From Alistipes sp. (GTDB lineage Bacteria > Bacteroidota > Bacteroidia > Bacteroidales > Rikenellaceae), in the NCBI GenBank assembly GCA_017532885.1, contig JAFXIS010000075.1, positions 1-64,000 on the forward strand: 64,000 bases of DNA, given 5' to 3'. A program made the position numbers and the translations under genes. Of the stretch, positions 34,591-43,522 are shown piece by piece. Below the pieces are notes generated by a model, which was not told the DNA's origin, did no database searches, and saw only the letters and a list, made by a program, of their open reading frames with translations. Position 1 is the first letter of the stretch; every line of letters starts with the position of its first letter.

Positions 34591-36552
34591 ATGAAAAAAT
34601 TAATATATACAGCACTCTGTGCAGGATTGATGTTTAGCATCAGTTCATGCCAGAAGGATTACACCGAAGGCACTGAAGCCGAAGGCGGTGTATCAATCTC
34701 AGCAAATGTTGAGGATGTTTTGGCTTCGCGTGCAATTGATGCCACAACATTGAAAAATACTGCACAAGTTAAGATTTATAAGCCGGCGTATGCAGGTTTG
34801 GCTCGTGAATATACCTATTCAGATATGCCCTCTGTGGTTTATTTGCCCGCAGGAAATGGCTATCGCGTAGATGTTGTTGCAGGTGAGCGCGTAAACGCTG
34901 CTCCCGCTATCGCATCATTCGAGAATAAGAGCTATAAGGGCTCAGCAACATTCGATGTAACAGCAGGTGTGGTAAACTCATCTCCTATCACTGTAAATGC
35001 TCAGATTTGCAATGCTATTACCAATGTAACTTTGGACGAGAGTATCGCAGAGGCTTTCAACGATGGTTATAAGGTTACTATCGGTCTTGACGGCAATAAC
35101 TTGGAGTATACCGCAGCAAACTCTGGTACAGATGGTTATTTTATCATCGACGATAACGCTTTGGATCCTAAACTCGCATGGACTTTCTCTGGTACCAAAA
35201 CAAATGGCGATGCCTTGACTAAGAGTGGTGAATTTGAGGTTGCTCAGGGCAAAAAGTACAAGATGAATCTTATCTATGTTGAGAAGAATGGTACTTTGAC
35301 CGTAACTATTATGGTTGATAAGAGCACTGATGACATCGACAATACGATTACATTCGATCCTACATCGGTAGGTATCAGCGCATCGAAGAAGTACGAGTTC
35401 TGGGCTACACATGCTACCGTACATGCAGATGTTGATTTGACTACTTATGATGAGAATGAGGTTTACTTCCAGTATAGAAAGCAGGGTACAGACGCATGGA
35501 CAAAATCTGCAGCTGCCACTAAGGTATCTGAGGATGGTGCGTTTGACGCTGTTTTGAGTGGTCTTACACCCGAAACCACTTACGAGTATCAGCTCGTCGT
35601 ATACAACAATGAGACCCAGGCAGAGGAGGAAGTTGACGGTGTAAGCACATTTACCACAGCTGCCGCATCTACACTGCCTAACTCAAGCTTTGAGGAGAAT
35701 TTTGTTGATGGCGATGGCTGTTCAAGATTCTACCCACAAGGTGGCTCAGAATGGTGGGATTGTGGTAACCAGAAAGCAATGGGAGTTGTTGTTAATATCA
35801 CAACCTCTACCACAGATGTTCCTAACCCCGATGCTATTACAGGTTCTTATCCTATCCCTGGCAACAGTGTAGCAGTTCAGATGGCATCACAGATGCAAGG
35901 TATTTCAGGACTTTTTGAGTTGCTTGGTGCCGGAAACTTGTATAGTGGAGATTATGGTGGTACTGACACTTCAGACCTTAGCAATCCTTCTGGTAAGGTG
36001 AAGTTCGGTCGTCCATTTACAGGTCGTCCTACTGCAATCCGCATGTATATGAAATACAATACAGGCACAATTGACATGGTTAAGAATAAGCCCGCAGGAG
36101 TAACAATTACTCAAGGCGTGACAATGGATAGAGCCCAGATTAAAGTTGCTTTAGGTGACTGGGATTACAATATCTATAAGGGTGATGATATCAGCCCCGT
36201 ACTTGCAAATACTGCCGATATGTCTACTATGGTAGATTACGCAGCAGATGGCGCTGCTCGTAAGGCGGGTGATGATACTAAGGGTACTATCGCATATGGT
36301 ACAGTTATTATCGACGGTGCAGGTCCTGTAACTATTAACGGCACTACATCTGAAAAGACATATTCTGACTATAACAGCTGGAATGTTTTGACTATACCTA
36401 TCGAGTACTACGATACAAAGAGCACTCCTACCCATATTATCGTATCATTTACAGCGAGCGCATGGGGTGACTACTTCACAGGTAGTACAAGCAGTAAGCT
36501 CTGTGTAGATGCCGTAGAGTTGGTATACGACCAGAATGTAATCGTAAAATAA
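34591..36552 (+). CDS. DUF4493 plus PCMD-domain lipoprotein
   Basis: A 653-residue lipoprotein, lipobox ISSC (Cys20). Three parts are visible: a DUF4493-like domain (about 30-255, with YLPAGNGYRVDVVAGE and FENKSYKGSATFDV), a fibronectin-III-like domain (about 275-360, ending TYEYQLVVYNNETQ) and a C-terminal PCMD (putative carbohydrate metabolism) domain beginning PNSSFEENF and ending GDYFTGSTSSKLCVDAVEL. The PCMD half matches the gene at 38194 (GDYFTGSSKSK). It probably binds glycans or peptidoglycan-like ligands at the surface, but this is inference. Ends 16 bp before a hairpin at 36564-36589. Confidence 0.75.
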   Translation: MKKLIYTALCAGLMFSISSCQKDYTEGTEAEGGVSISANVEDVLASRAIDATTLKNTAQVKIYKPAYAGLAREYTYSDMPSVVYLPAGNGYRVDVVAGERVNAAPAIASFENKSYKGSATFDVTAGVVNSSPITVNAQICNAITNVTLDESIAEAFNDGYKVTIGLDGNNLEYTAANSGTDGYFIIDDNALDPKLAWTFSGTKTNGDALTKSGEFEVAQGKKYKMNLIYVEKNGTLTVTIMVDKSTDDIDNTITFDPTSVGISASKKYEFWATHATVHADVDLTTYDENEVYFQYRKQGTDAWTKSAAATKVSEDGAFDAVLSGLTPETTYEYQLVVYNNETQAEEEVDGVSTFTTAAASTLPNSSFEENFVDGDGCSRFYPQGGSEWWDCGNQKAMGVVVNITTSTTDVPNPDAITGSYPIPGNSVAVQMASQMQGISGLFELLGAGNLYSGDYGGTDTSDLSNPSGKVKFGRPFTGRPTAIRMYMKYNTGTIDMVKNKPAGVTITQGVTMDRAQIKVALGDWDYNIYKGDDISPVLANTADMSTMVDYAADGAARKAGDDTKGTIAYGTVIIDGAGPVTINGTTSEKTYSDYNSWNVLTIPIEYYDTKSTPTHIIVSFTASAWGDYFTGSTSSKLCVDAVELVYDQNVIVK

Positions 36553-36563
36553 TTTGAACTACA

Positions 36564-36589
36564 CATGCCTCCCTGCATGGGGAGGCGTG
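36564..36589 (+). terminator. Hairpin between the PCMD gene and the barrel genes
   Basis: The core gcctccc (36567-36573) pairs with gggaggc (36580-36586), and flanking bases extend the stem with a wobble. It lacks a strong T-run, so it may be a weak attenuator inside the operon rather than its end. Confidence 0.45.
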
Positions 36590-36605
36590 CTTTAGCGTTT
36601 CTAAA

Positions 36606-37343
36606 ATGCGAAAATTGATTTTAACTATTGTAATGTTGTGCATTGCGGGCGTCTCGGGCGTCCGCGCACAGCGTTATGATCGAGGTTTCGACCTCAACTC
36701 CACAACTTTCATCGAAAAGGGAACATGGATGGTTGGTGGGCAAGTGGCCTACTCTACCCATTCAAACGACAACTACCGTTTCTTAATAATTGAAGGAATA
36801 AACTCCAATGGCTACCGTTTCTCGGTAAGTCCGTTGGCGTGCTATGCCATTCGCGACAATATGAGCATAGGTATGCGCTTCGCTTATGGACGAAACATGT
36901 TGCTTGTGAACTCGGCTCACATGAATATCATGGATACCGAAATCGATATTCGTGATTATTACAGCCTAAGCCACGACTTTACGGGCATGGTGGTATATCG
37001 TAACTATATACCCATCGGAAATTCGAAGCGTTTTGCTCTTTTCAACGAAACACAGTTTGCGCTGGGTTTTGGGGAGGCCAAGTTAATCAATGGACGCGAC
37101 ATAAACAGTGTCAAAGGCACTTACGAAGAGTCTATGAGCCTGAAATTGGGGTTAAACCCCGGGCTCATCGCCTTCGTTAATGACCACCTCGCCGTAGAGG
37201 TGAATGTGGGCATGTTGGGACTGCAATACAACACCGTAGACCAGATTCACAATCAGGTTTACAAAGGCAGTCGTGACGCCACACAACTCAACTTCAAAGT
37301 AAATATTTTTTCTATCGGCTTCGGGCTGGCTTACTACCTCTAA
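36606..37343 (+). CDS. Predicted outer-membrane beta-barrel protein, first paralog
   Basis: A 245-residue exported protein (Sec signal peptide cut after GVRAQ). The mature sequence alternates polar and hydrophobic residues in short strands with aromatic girdles (TWMVGGQVAYS, MSIGMRFAYGR, TGMVVYRNYIPI, FALFNETQFALGFG) and ends IFSIGFGLAYYL, a typical terminal strand with aromatic C-terminus. This supports an outer-membrane barrel of about 8-10 strands. It is a paralog of the next gene. Placement between two PCMD lipoproteins suggests it is part of the same surface assembly. Confidence 0.7.
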   Translation: MRKLILTIVMLCIAGVSGVRAQRYDRGFDLNSTTFIEKGTWMVGGQVAYSTHSNDNYRFLIIEGINSNGYRFSVSPLACYAIRDNMSIGMRFAYGRNMLLVNSAHMNIMDTEIDIRDYYSLSHDFTGMVVYRNYIPIGNSKRFALFNETQFALGFGEAKLINGRDINSVKGTYEESMSLKLGLNPGLIAFVNDHLAVEVNVGMLGLQYNTVDQIHNQVYKGSRDATQLNFKVNIFSIGFGLAYYL

Positions 37344-37352
37344 ACAACGGAT

Positions 37353-38174
37353 ATGATGAAGACTATACTAAAGACGATATTTCTCGGCATAGCCGTTTTC
37401 TTGATGACAGCAGTCTCGGCACAGGAGCAAGCAACCGAGCCCAAGCTAAAGAGAAAGGAGCAACCCACAATAGCTCTCGGAGCAGAGATTCCGCAAAATT
37501 CCGCGGGTAAGAAGCATCATCGTGGGCTGAAACAGCACCTCATCATTCCCAAAGGGGAATGGCAACTTGGTGCGCAGCTATCGCATGTGAGCCTTTCGAG
37601 TGACAACAGCGAATTTATGCTTCTGATCAACGGACTTGATGCCAACGCTTCGATTACAAAAATTGCCCCCTTCTTCGCATACTCTTATCACAACAATCGT
37701 TCGATAGGTATGCGCATTCAATACACCGCAGCATCGGGATATATCAACCAGGCAGAGTATGACTTGCTGGGCAATCTCGATGGCTCAATCGAGGATATAG
37801 GAGCCGAGCTTACAGCAATTCAAGCCTCGGTGTACCATCGCTCATATTTAGGTTTGGACAATAAGGGTCGCATAGGTGTTTTTGCCGACATCGCATTGAG
37901 CTATGCTAATCGCAAGAATGTATTTGCGTATAACGCCACTACCGAGAACTGTCACGCTCGCACGCATCAAGTGAAGCTGAGCCTGCATCCGGGTATTGTC
38001 GTCTTTGCGATGAACAATATCAGTACACATGTTTCGATGGGTATTGGAGGTGTGTCGTACAACCACACCAATCTACGCGAGAATGGCAAGACCATAGGTA
38101 CTCGCGACTACTCTCAAGCTAAATTCAAACTCGATATCATGGATATCAGTGTAGGACTTTCAATACATCTCTAA
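37353..38174 (+). CDS. Predicted outer-membrane beta-barrel protein, second paralog
   Basis: A 273-residue exported protein with a signal peptide cut near AVSAQ, then a basic linker of about 40 residues (KLKRKEQP, KKHHRG) absent from its paralog. The remainder aligns along its length with the previous gene: LIIPKGEWQLGAQLS against FIEKGTWMVGGQVA, NRSIGMRIQY against NMSIGMRFAY, HPGIVVFAMNN against NPGLIAFVNDH, and GTRDYSQAKFKLDI against GSRDATQLNFKVNI. It ends SVGLSIHL. A tandem duplication followed by divergence explains the pair; the basic linker may contact DNA, LPS or peptidoglycan, which is speculation. Confidence 0.7.
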   Translation: MMKTILKTIFLGIAVFLMTAVSAQEQATEPKLKRKEQPTIALGAEIPQNSAGKKHHRGLKQHLIIPKGEWQLGAQLSHVSLSSDNSEFMLLINGLDANASITKIAPFFAYSYHNNRSIGMRIQYTAASGYINQAEYDLLGNLDGSIEDIGAELTAIQASVYHRSYLGLDNKGRIGVFADIALSYANRKNVFAYNATTENCHARTHQVKLSLHPGIVVFAMNNISTHVSMGIGGVSYNHTNLRENGKTIGTRDYSQAKFKLDIMDISVGLSIHL

Positions 38175-38193
38175 ACCTTAAAAGTAACGCATC

Positions 38194-39798
38194 ATGAAAA
38201 GAATTTTACTTTTTACACTCCTTGCCGCACTCGTTTCGGGATGTATCGATAACGATTTGCCTCTCCCCGTTATTAAGCCTCGTATCGTATCGATGCAGGT
38301 GGAGGGCGCATCGGAGGTATACATCAACTCCGAGAAGCAGACCGTCGAAATTACACTCGAGGAGCAGACCGACATCCGCAATGTAAATATTAAGGAGGTG
38401 GTATTTTCGGATGACCAGACGCGTTCATCGTGGGAACTCACCGGCGAGCATGACCTCTCAAATAAATTGGCTGTCACGCTCAGCACCTATCAAGATTATG
38501 TGTGGACCATAACCACAAAGCAGCCTATTGAGCGCTATTTTACCGTTGCCGGACAGGTTGGAGCAAGTGAAATTGATGATGTGAACCTTCGTGCCATAAC
38601 ATATGTCACCGAAAATCAGAGCATCAGCAACATCACAATCACATCGCTAAAGTTGGGCCCTGCCGACATCACGACATACTCTCCTGCCATTGAGGATATC
38701 AGAAACTTCACACATGGCGCCGAGATTACCGTAACAGCACATGGTCGCAAAGAGCACTGGACACTCTATGTCGAGCAGACCTCTACCGTAGTAGAGATGA
38801 AATCCATTGACGCATGGACCGCTGTGGCATGGTTGCGTGCTTCGGGTATAGCCGAGCGTACCAATGGCTTCAAGTATCGCCAAAAGGGTGAGACAGAGTG
38901 GATTGACATCAGTGGAGATAAGCTCTCTATCGATGGAGGTGCATTCTCATGCTGTATTGAGAATTTGAAGCCCATGACCTCTTATGAGTGCTTGGCATAT
39001 AGTGGTGAAGATAGCACCGATATACACACCTTCACAACCGAGGAGGCTCGCCAGATGCCAAACTCAAGTTTCGATTTCATCAGCCACGATGAGGATAGTG
39101 ATTTCTATTCATTCTACGACCCTGCAGCGGCAATATTGGAGAATCAGTCAAAGTGGTGGGATTCAGGAAATAAGGGTTCTACTATCGGAGGCGCAAAATA
39201 TACCATCACAAACCCCGACGCCGAGGATAAGCAGGATGGTCGCTACTCGGTACGCCTTGAGTCAAAGAATGTTGTCGGCATAAAATTCGCTGCCGGAAAT
39301 ATCTTTGTCGGAGAGTTCGCCGGAGTTATCGGCACAAGTGGCGGTAAGGTTAATTTCGGACGCCCCTTCACGCTCCGTCCACGCAAACTTTCGGTATGGG
39401 TGAAGTACGAAAGCGGAGCTATTGATTGTTTGGACCAAACACCCGATAACGACCCCGTAAAGGTGGGAGATAATGACCGCGGACAGATATTTATCGCATT
39501 GGGAGATTGGGATTACCGCATATATGGAGGTACGCCCGAAAGCCCCGTATGTATCAATACCACCGACCGTAGCACTTTCTTCGACACTAAGAGCGAGGCT
39601 GTCATCGGTTATGGAAGCATCACTTTCGATAAGGACACCGATGGATGGATTCATGTTGAAATACCTGTCGAGTATACCTCAACATCGCGTCGTCCGACAC
39701 ACATCATCGTATCATGCGCATCAAGTATGCTGGGTGACTACTTTACAGGAAGCTCGAAGAGTAAGATGTGGCTCGACAAGATGGAGTTGGTGTACTAA
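38194..39798 (+). CDS. PCMD-domain lipoprotein
   Basis: A 534-residue lipoprotein, lipobox VSGC (Cys17), followed by IDND, acidic as in surface lipoproteins. An N-terminal DUF5018-like or Ig-like part (about 25-110, with MQVEGASEVYINSEKQTVEI-type strands) precedes a second small beta domain, a fibronectin-III-like segment (about 190-280) and a C-terminal PCMD domain from PNSSFDFI to GDYFTGSSKSKMWLDKMELVY. The last three parts parallel the gene at 34591. It starts 19 bp after the second barrel gene and is followed by the terminator at 39820-39860, which closes the cluster. Confidence 0.75.
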   Translation: MKRILLFTLLAALVSGCIDNDLPLPVIKPRIVSMQVEGASEVYINSEKQTVEITLEEQTDIRNVNIKEVVFSDDQTRSSWELTGEHDLSNKLAVTLSTYQDYVWTITTKQPIERYFTVAGQVGASEIDDVNLRAITYVTENQSISNITITSLKLGPADITTYSPAIEDIRNFTHGAEITVTAHGRKEHWTLYVEQTSTVVEMKSIDAWTAVAWLRASGIAERTNGFKYRQKGETEWIDISGDKLSIDGGAFSCCIENLKPMTSYECLAYSGEDSTDIHTFTTEEARQMPNSSFDFISHDEDSDFYSFYDPAAAILENQSKWWDSGNKGSTIGGAKYTITNPDAEDKQDGRYSVRLESKNVVGIKFAAGNIFVGEFAGVIGTSGGKVNFGRPFTLRPRKLSVWVKYESGAIDCLDQTPDNDPVKVGDNDRGQIFIALGDWDYRIYGGTPESPVCINTTDRSTFFDTKSEAVIGYGSITFDKDTDGWIHVEIPVEYTSTSRRPTHIIVSCASSMLGDYFTGSSKSKMWLDKMELVY

Positions 39799-39819
39799 TT
39801 CCGCATAAACTTAAACAAC

Positions 39820-39860
39820 AATAACCGCTGAAATCCGAGGATTTCGACGGTTATTTTTTT
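39820..39860 (+). terminator. Terminator closing the surface-protein cluster
   Basis: Arms 39820-39834 and 39841-39855 pair over 15 bases with a two-base mismatch, and end in a T-run (39854-39860). Confidence 0.75.
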
Positions 39861-39941
39861 ACGGGATATCTTCGCATGAAATTTCTAATTCGGCATAACC
39901 CTGACATCGTAATCCTCACGAGTAATAATCATGCTGTAAAC

Positions 39942-40571
39942 CTACCCTAACGAACAGAATAGCGGGACAAGGAATGGAACCGAGAAATCCACCACAATAC
40001 CATGCAATATTGCGACAAATACCCAATCACGCCCCGAGAAGCGGGTAATTACGGGCAGTGTCACATCCATAGAGGTTGCTCCTCCGGCACAAATCGGGGC
40101 AAGTGGCGAAAACCACTTCACCATAAGCGGAGCAAAGAGCAGCGTCATGAGCTCGCGAAAAACATTTGCCATAAGTGCTATGGTACCAAGCTCCGCAGCG
40201 GCCTGAACTCCGATTGTTGCCTCCTTGAGTGAAGTTATGAGAATTGACGAGAGCGAGTAATAACCAAAGCCGCTGCCCACGGCCAAAATCTCCGCCACCG
40301 ACCAGCGTGAGAAACCAAACGAGATAATCAACACCGATAGCAGCGTGCCGAATATGGTAGCGAATGGCACCAATAGCAACTTTGGCGATAGCGAGCGAAA
40401 AATCTCTTTCAAGCGTTCATCGCTACCGATGCCTATACCGACCTGCAACATCAAGGCATACAGCACCCAGAGTGTGGCATTATCGCCCAAGAAGTCCTCA
40501 GGCAGGAGCTCATATCCACCCACCAAACAGCCCAAGACAAAAGCAAGGATTATAAATATACTACTGCGCAT
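39942..40571 (-). CDS. LysO family transporter, C-terminal part
   Basis: A 209-residue membrane protein with about five or six helices, matching the C-terminal half of LysO (DUF340), the lysine exporter of E. coli: LQVGIGIGSDERL, GSGFGYYSLSSILI, AELGTIALMANVFRELMTLL and the CAGGATSMDVTLPVI motif. In this organism LysO is split over two overlapping genes; the upstream one supplies the N-terminal part. The ATG at 40571 is chosen over a GTG at 40577, giving an 11-base overlap and likely translational coupling. Substrate in Bacteroidetes is inferred from E. coli. Confidence 0.85.
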   Translation of the reverse strand: MRSSIFIILAFVLGCLVGGYELLPEDFLGDNATLWVLYALMLQVGIGIGSDERLKEIFRSLSPKLLLVPFATIFGTLLSVLIISFGFSRWSVAEILAVGSGFGYYSLSSILITSLKEATIGVQAAAELGTIALMANVFRELMTLLFAPLMVKWFSPLAPICAGGATSMDVTLPVITRFSGRDWVFVAILHGIVVDFSVPFLVPLFCSLG

Positions 40572-40848
40572 TGCCACCTTGTTTTACCGAAAACCACCTC
40601 TTATAAAGATATCGCGCGGCAAGCACACTACCCAATGTCGCAGCGCAGGCTATCGCAAGGGCTTCACCTCCGAGCGAGAGCAGATTGCGCACAACATCTT
40701 GATTGCTGCCTATTTCAATGCCCATGATAAATAGTAACAACACAATTGTAAGCATCGTCGTCACACTCACCATGCCAATACCCCGCATACGGCGCAGCAA
40801 ATAGCCGATTGCCACACCGAGGAACATTATTGCTATAATTCGGAACAT
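40561..40848 (-). CDS. LysO family transporter, N-terminal part
   Basis: A 95-residue membrane protein with three predicted helices (about 1-20, 28-48, 60-82) containing the MGIEIGSNQDVVRNL segment, which in full-length LysO lies in the N-terminal half and mirrors LQVGIGIGSDERL of the partner. Its stop overlaps the partner start by 11 bases. The two chains must associate to make the exporter. The pattern of a separate small N-terminal subunit is seen in other Bacteroidetes, so it is probably a true split and not a sequencing frameshift. Confidence 0.8.
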   Translation of the reverse strand: MFRIIAIMFLGVAIGYLLRRMRGIGMVSVTTMLTIVLLLFIMGIEIGSNQDVVRNLLSLGGEALAIACAATLGSVLAARYLYKRWFSVKQGGNAQ

Positions 40849-40880
40849 ATATCCCTGATGTTAAATTTCAAAATCCACTA

Positions 40881-40888
40881 CAAAGTTA
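40881..40888 (-). promoter_or_regulatory. -7 element for the split lysO genes
   Basis: TAACTTTG on the minus strand matches TAnnTTTG, 33 bases before the ATG at 40848. The upstream -33 box is not clear. Confidence 0.45.
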
Positions 40889-41039
40889 AGGTTTATTTAG
40901 ATTTCACCACACCCCGACCACGACTTATATTACAATAGCAGTGCCACGACTTTGTGCCGAACGATTTATCTACCCGAAAATCCCTACACGCCATATCGGC
41001 GCCATATGCAGCGAATAAAAGACCACATTTTACCACTTT

Positions 41040-41072
41040 TTTGCACAATCAGAGATATTTTATGTATCTTTG
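41040..41072 (+). promoter_or_regulatory. Promoter for the 792-residue lipoprotein gene
   Basis: TTTG at 41040-41043 and TATCTTTG at 41065-41072 are spaced 21 bp; the -7 box is an exact match and the ATG is 36 bp downstream. Confidence 0.7.
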
Positions 41073-41108
41073 TGGAAATCTTACGCAAAACCATAAAACA
41101 AATATATT

Positions 41109-43487
41109 ATGAAATTACACTATTTAGTTGTGGCATTTTCACTATTTGCCGTAACAGCTTGCGTTGATGAAGGATTCCGACTCGACGAAGTATCTAAAGA
41201 GGTAATGGTGGGCGGAGGAACCACCACCCTGCCGTTAGGTCACCTCGACAAGCAGAAATTGGGAGAATTTATCACAGTTGAAGATATCGAAGGCCTTACA
41301 ATTGATGCCAACGGAAACTACTCACTCTCGTTCGAGGGCGAAGGTGACAAGATTTCGATTGATGGCATCGACAACACATTCGATATTGAGAAGACGGTGA
41401 CAACATTCTCGACCAAGTATCCGGCCTTTAATATTACGGGCGATGCTCACATTATCAATCGTCCATTCTATATCACACCCAATTTCAAGGGTCTTGATAT
41501 CCCGTATGATACGCCAATTCCCATTCCTGCAGGCTATAGCGTTACGGCCGAGGAGGAGGGCAATATCAGCGAGCATTTGGAGTATACCGTACCCCACTAT
41601 CTCTCTGCTATCAAGCGTATCTATCTTAAGCCTCAAAAGGCTGGCGACAAGGGCGCCTGCATCGATATGAAATTCAAGTTCCTCGACCTCGCTGCAATCA
41701 ATGGCGGCGGCCACATCACTATGGAGTTGATGGCAAACGACGGCTACGAGCTCTATGGCAAGGATGGTCAAGCGTTGGAAGTTGTAGACCATCAGGGTCA
41801 CACCACCACATACCAAATTGCGAAGAATCAGGAGTTTGCTGCCGGCACCGAGGAGATTGAGTTTGTGGTATATGTTGCCAGCATCGCCAACGAGTCGGTA
41901 GTTGAGAACAATATTCTCTCTATCCCCGTTGAACTTGGCTATCATGTATCATTCGACATTACCACACGCGCCAATACGCTCAAACTGAAGGATACTCCCG
42001 AGCTTCATATGGATGCTGCACTTCAATACGAGGATGCCGACATCGTACTCAACGAGGTAGTACTTCTCGAGCATGGCTCATTCGATGGTGAGGCTACTAC
42101 AATCTCGTTCGATGACCTTCCCGAAGAGGTAAAGAGCATCAATCGAGTAAACTTCTCTGACCACTCGCCTATGCACCTGATGGCAGAGGGACTTGATTGG
42201 ATTGAGGACACTACCGCCGAGCATATCATCATCGAGGCACAGCTACCCGATTACCTCACGCTGCACGACGACCAACACCACGGTTACGATGCTGCGACAC
42301 ATACACTGCGCACAAACCTCAGTGATTTGCGTCACAAGATTGACATCAACCTCGATGCTCTCACATTCTCGGGCAATGGCTTGGAGCCGAAGAATGGCGT
42401 TTTGACATTGGATTTCACACCCGACATCGCTGCTTATATCGAAGCCGGCACCGAGGCGAAGCTCTCGACAATCCTACATGACGAGGAGATTGAGTTCTCG
42501 GCAGGTATTGATGCTACAACTCTCGAGTTGGTTAGCTTAGAGGGTAAAATCGCCTACCAGCACGAGGAGACGACCACTATCGAGATGGGTGGTATAGAAG
42601 AGGATATCGACCTTGCGATTAACCACCCGGGACTCTCGCCCATTATTACTATTAATGTTGAGAATCCGCTAACTTTGGATGCCCAGGTTTCTGCGTCACT
42701 TATTCCCGTTATCGATGGCGTTGAAATGGTTGAGAACATGGTCGAGATTAACAATATCGTTATTCCGGCAGCAACAATCGTAGGTGGCGAGGTTCTAAAC
42801 AATAACGCCACAATCCGCATCGTGGATGAGTCATTCGCGGGCGTACTCCCCGACGACGGAAGCCAAAAGATTAAATGCAACTTAGCAAATATACTCAAGG
42901 GAGATTTGCCCGACGAGGTTAAGCTCAACATGACCCTTTCGACCGATGGGAATACCGTTCACACTATTTACATCGCCGACAGCTACACAGCGAAATACAA
43001 CTACGATGTAAAGATTCCTTTGGAGTTCAACGATAAACTCGACATAGCAATCGAGGGTACGGTTGAAGACCTTGCCGACACTTTCGAGGAGCTGGAGGAG
43101 CAGGATATCTCGGTTGGAGATATCACTCTTATTGCCGAGGTATTTAACACTATTCCTTTGGATTTCTGCTTCGATGCCGAACTGCTGAATGCTCAGGGAG
43201 AGCCTACGGCTGTTAAGTTGGATATTCCGGAGTCAAACAATAAGATTGCCGGCTCTACCGACGGCTCAAGTGAGGCAAAATCTACACTGCGCATAGGTCT
43301 TAAATTAGGCAAGGACGGAAATCTTAACCAACTCGCCGATGTAGATGCCATCAGATTCAACCTCAAAGCTATGCGCTCGGCCGATGGTAGCGTAGCGCTC
43401 AACGCCGAGCAATATATCTATGCAAATGCAAAGATAGAGATTAAGGGCGGCATTAAGGTCGATTTAGATAAATTTCTCGAAGAATAG
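41109..43487 (+). CDS. Large lipoprotein of unknown function
   Basis: A 792-residue lipoprotein, lipobox VTAC (Cys18), then VDEG. I recognise no family. The protein is acidic, almost wholly beta-strand in character, and seems built of several similar sandwich modules with strands such as IELPLxFND and NNKI; short phrases recur (TLxLDF, IEFSAGIDATTL, EIDLAINHPGLSPIITINVENPL, the last given in outline). It ends with KIEIKGGIKVDLDKFLEE. Promoter 41040-41072 and the DUF5723 barrel-like gene 35 bp downstream suggest a two-gene unit: a large surface or periplasmic lipoprotein with its outer-membrane partner. Confidence 0.6.
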   Translation: MKLHYLVVAFSLFAVTACVDEGFRLDEVSKEVMVGGGTTTLPLGHLDKQKLGEFITVEDIEGLTIDANGNYSLSFEGEGDKISIDGIDNTFDIEKTVTTFSTKYPAFNITGDAHIINRPFYITPNFKGLDIPYDTPIPIPAGYSVTAEEEGNISEHLEYTVPHYLSAIKRIYLKPQKAGDKGACIDMKFKFLDLAAINGGGHITMELMANDGYELYGKDGQALEVVDHQGHTTTYQIAKNQEFAAGTEEIEFVVYVASIANESVVENNILSIPVELGYHVSFDITTRANTLKLKDTPELHMDAALQYEDADIVLNEVVLLEHGSFDGEATTISFDDLPEEVKSINRVNFSDHSPMHLMAEGLDWIEDTTAEHIIIEAQLPDYLTLHDDQHHGYDAATHTLRTNLSDLRHKIDINLDALTFSGNGLEPKNGVLTLDFTPDIAAYIEAGTEAKLSTILHDEEIEFSAGIDATTLELVSLEGKIAYQHEETTTIEMGGIEEDIDLAINHPGLSPIITINVENPLTLDAQVSASLIPVIDGVEMVENMVEINNIVIPAATIVGGEVLNNNATIRIVDESFAGVLPDDGSQKIKCNLANILKGDLPDEVKLNMTLSTDGNTVHTIYIADSYTAKYNYDVKIPLEFNDKLDIAIEGTVEDLADTFEELEEQDISVGDITLIAEVFNTIPLDFCFDAELLNAQGEPTAVKLDIPESNNKIAGSTDGSSEAKSTLRIGLKLGKDGNLNQLADVDAIRFNLKAMRSADGSVALNAEQYIYANAKIEIKGGIKVDLDKFLEE

Positions 43488-43522
43488 AATCATCGAATAA
43501 CAGTAACTTAAGGACTTAGATT

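Noticed and set aside
30457..39798. Polysaccharide utilisation locus
   Set aside because: No SusC/SusD pair, regulator or glycosidase is in the cluster; GH92 and GH3 genes lie elsewhere and alone.
41322..41945. 207-residue minus-strand ORF inside the 792-residue lipoprotein gene
   Set aside because: The plus-strand gene has a signal peptide, promoter and partner gene; the minus ORF has none.
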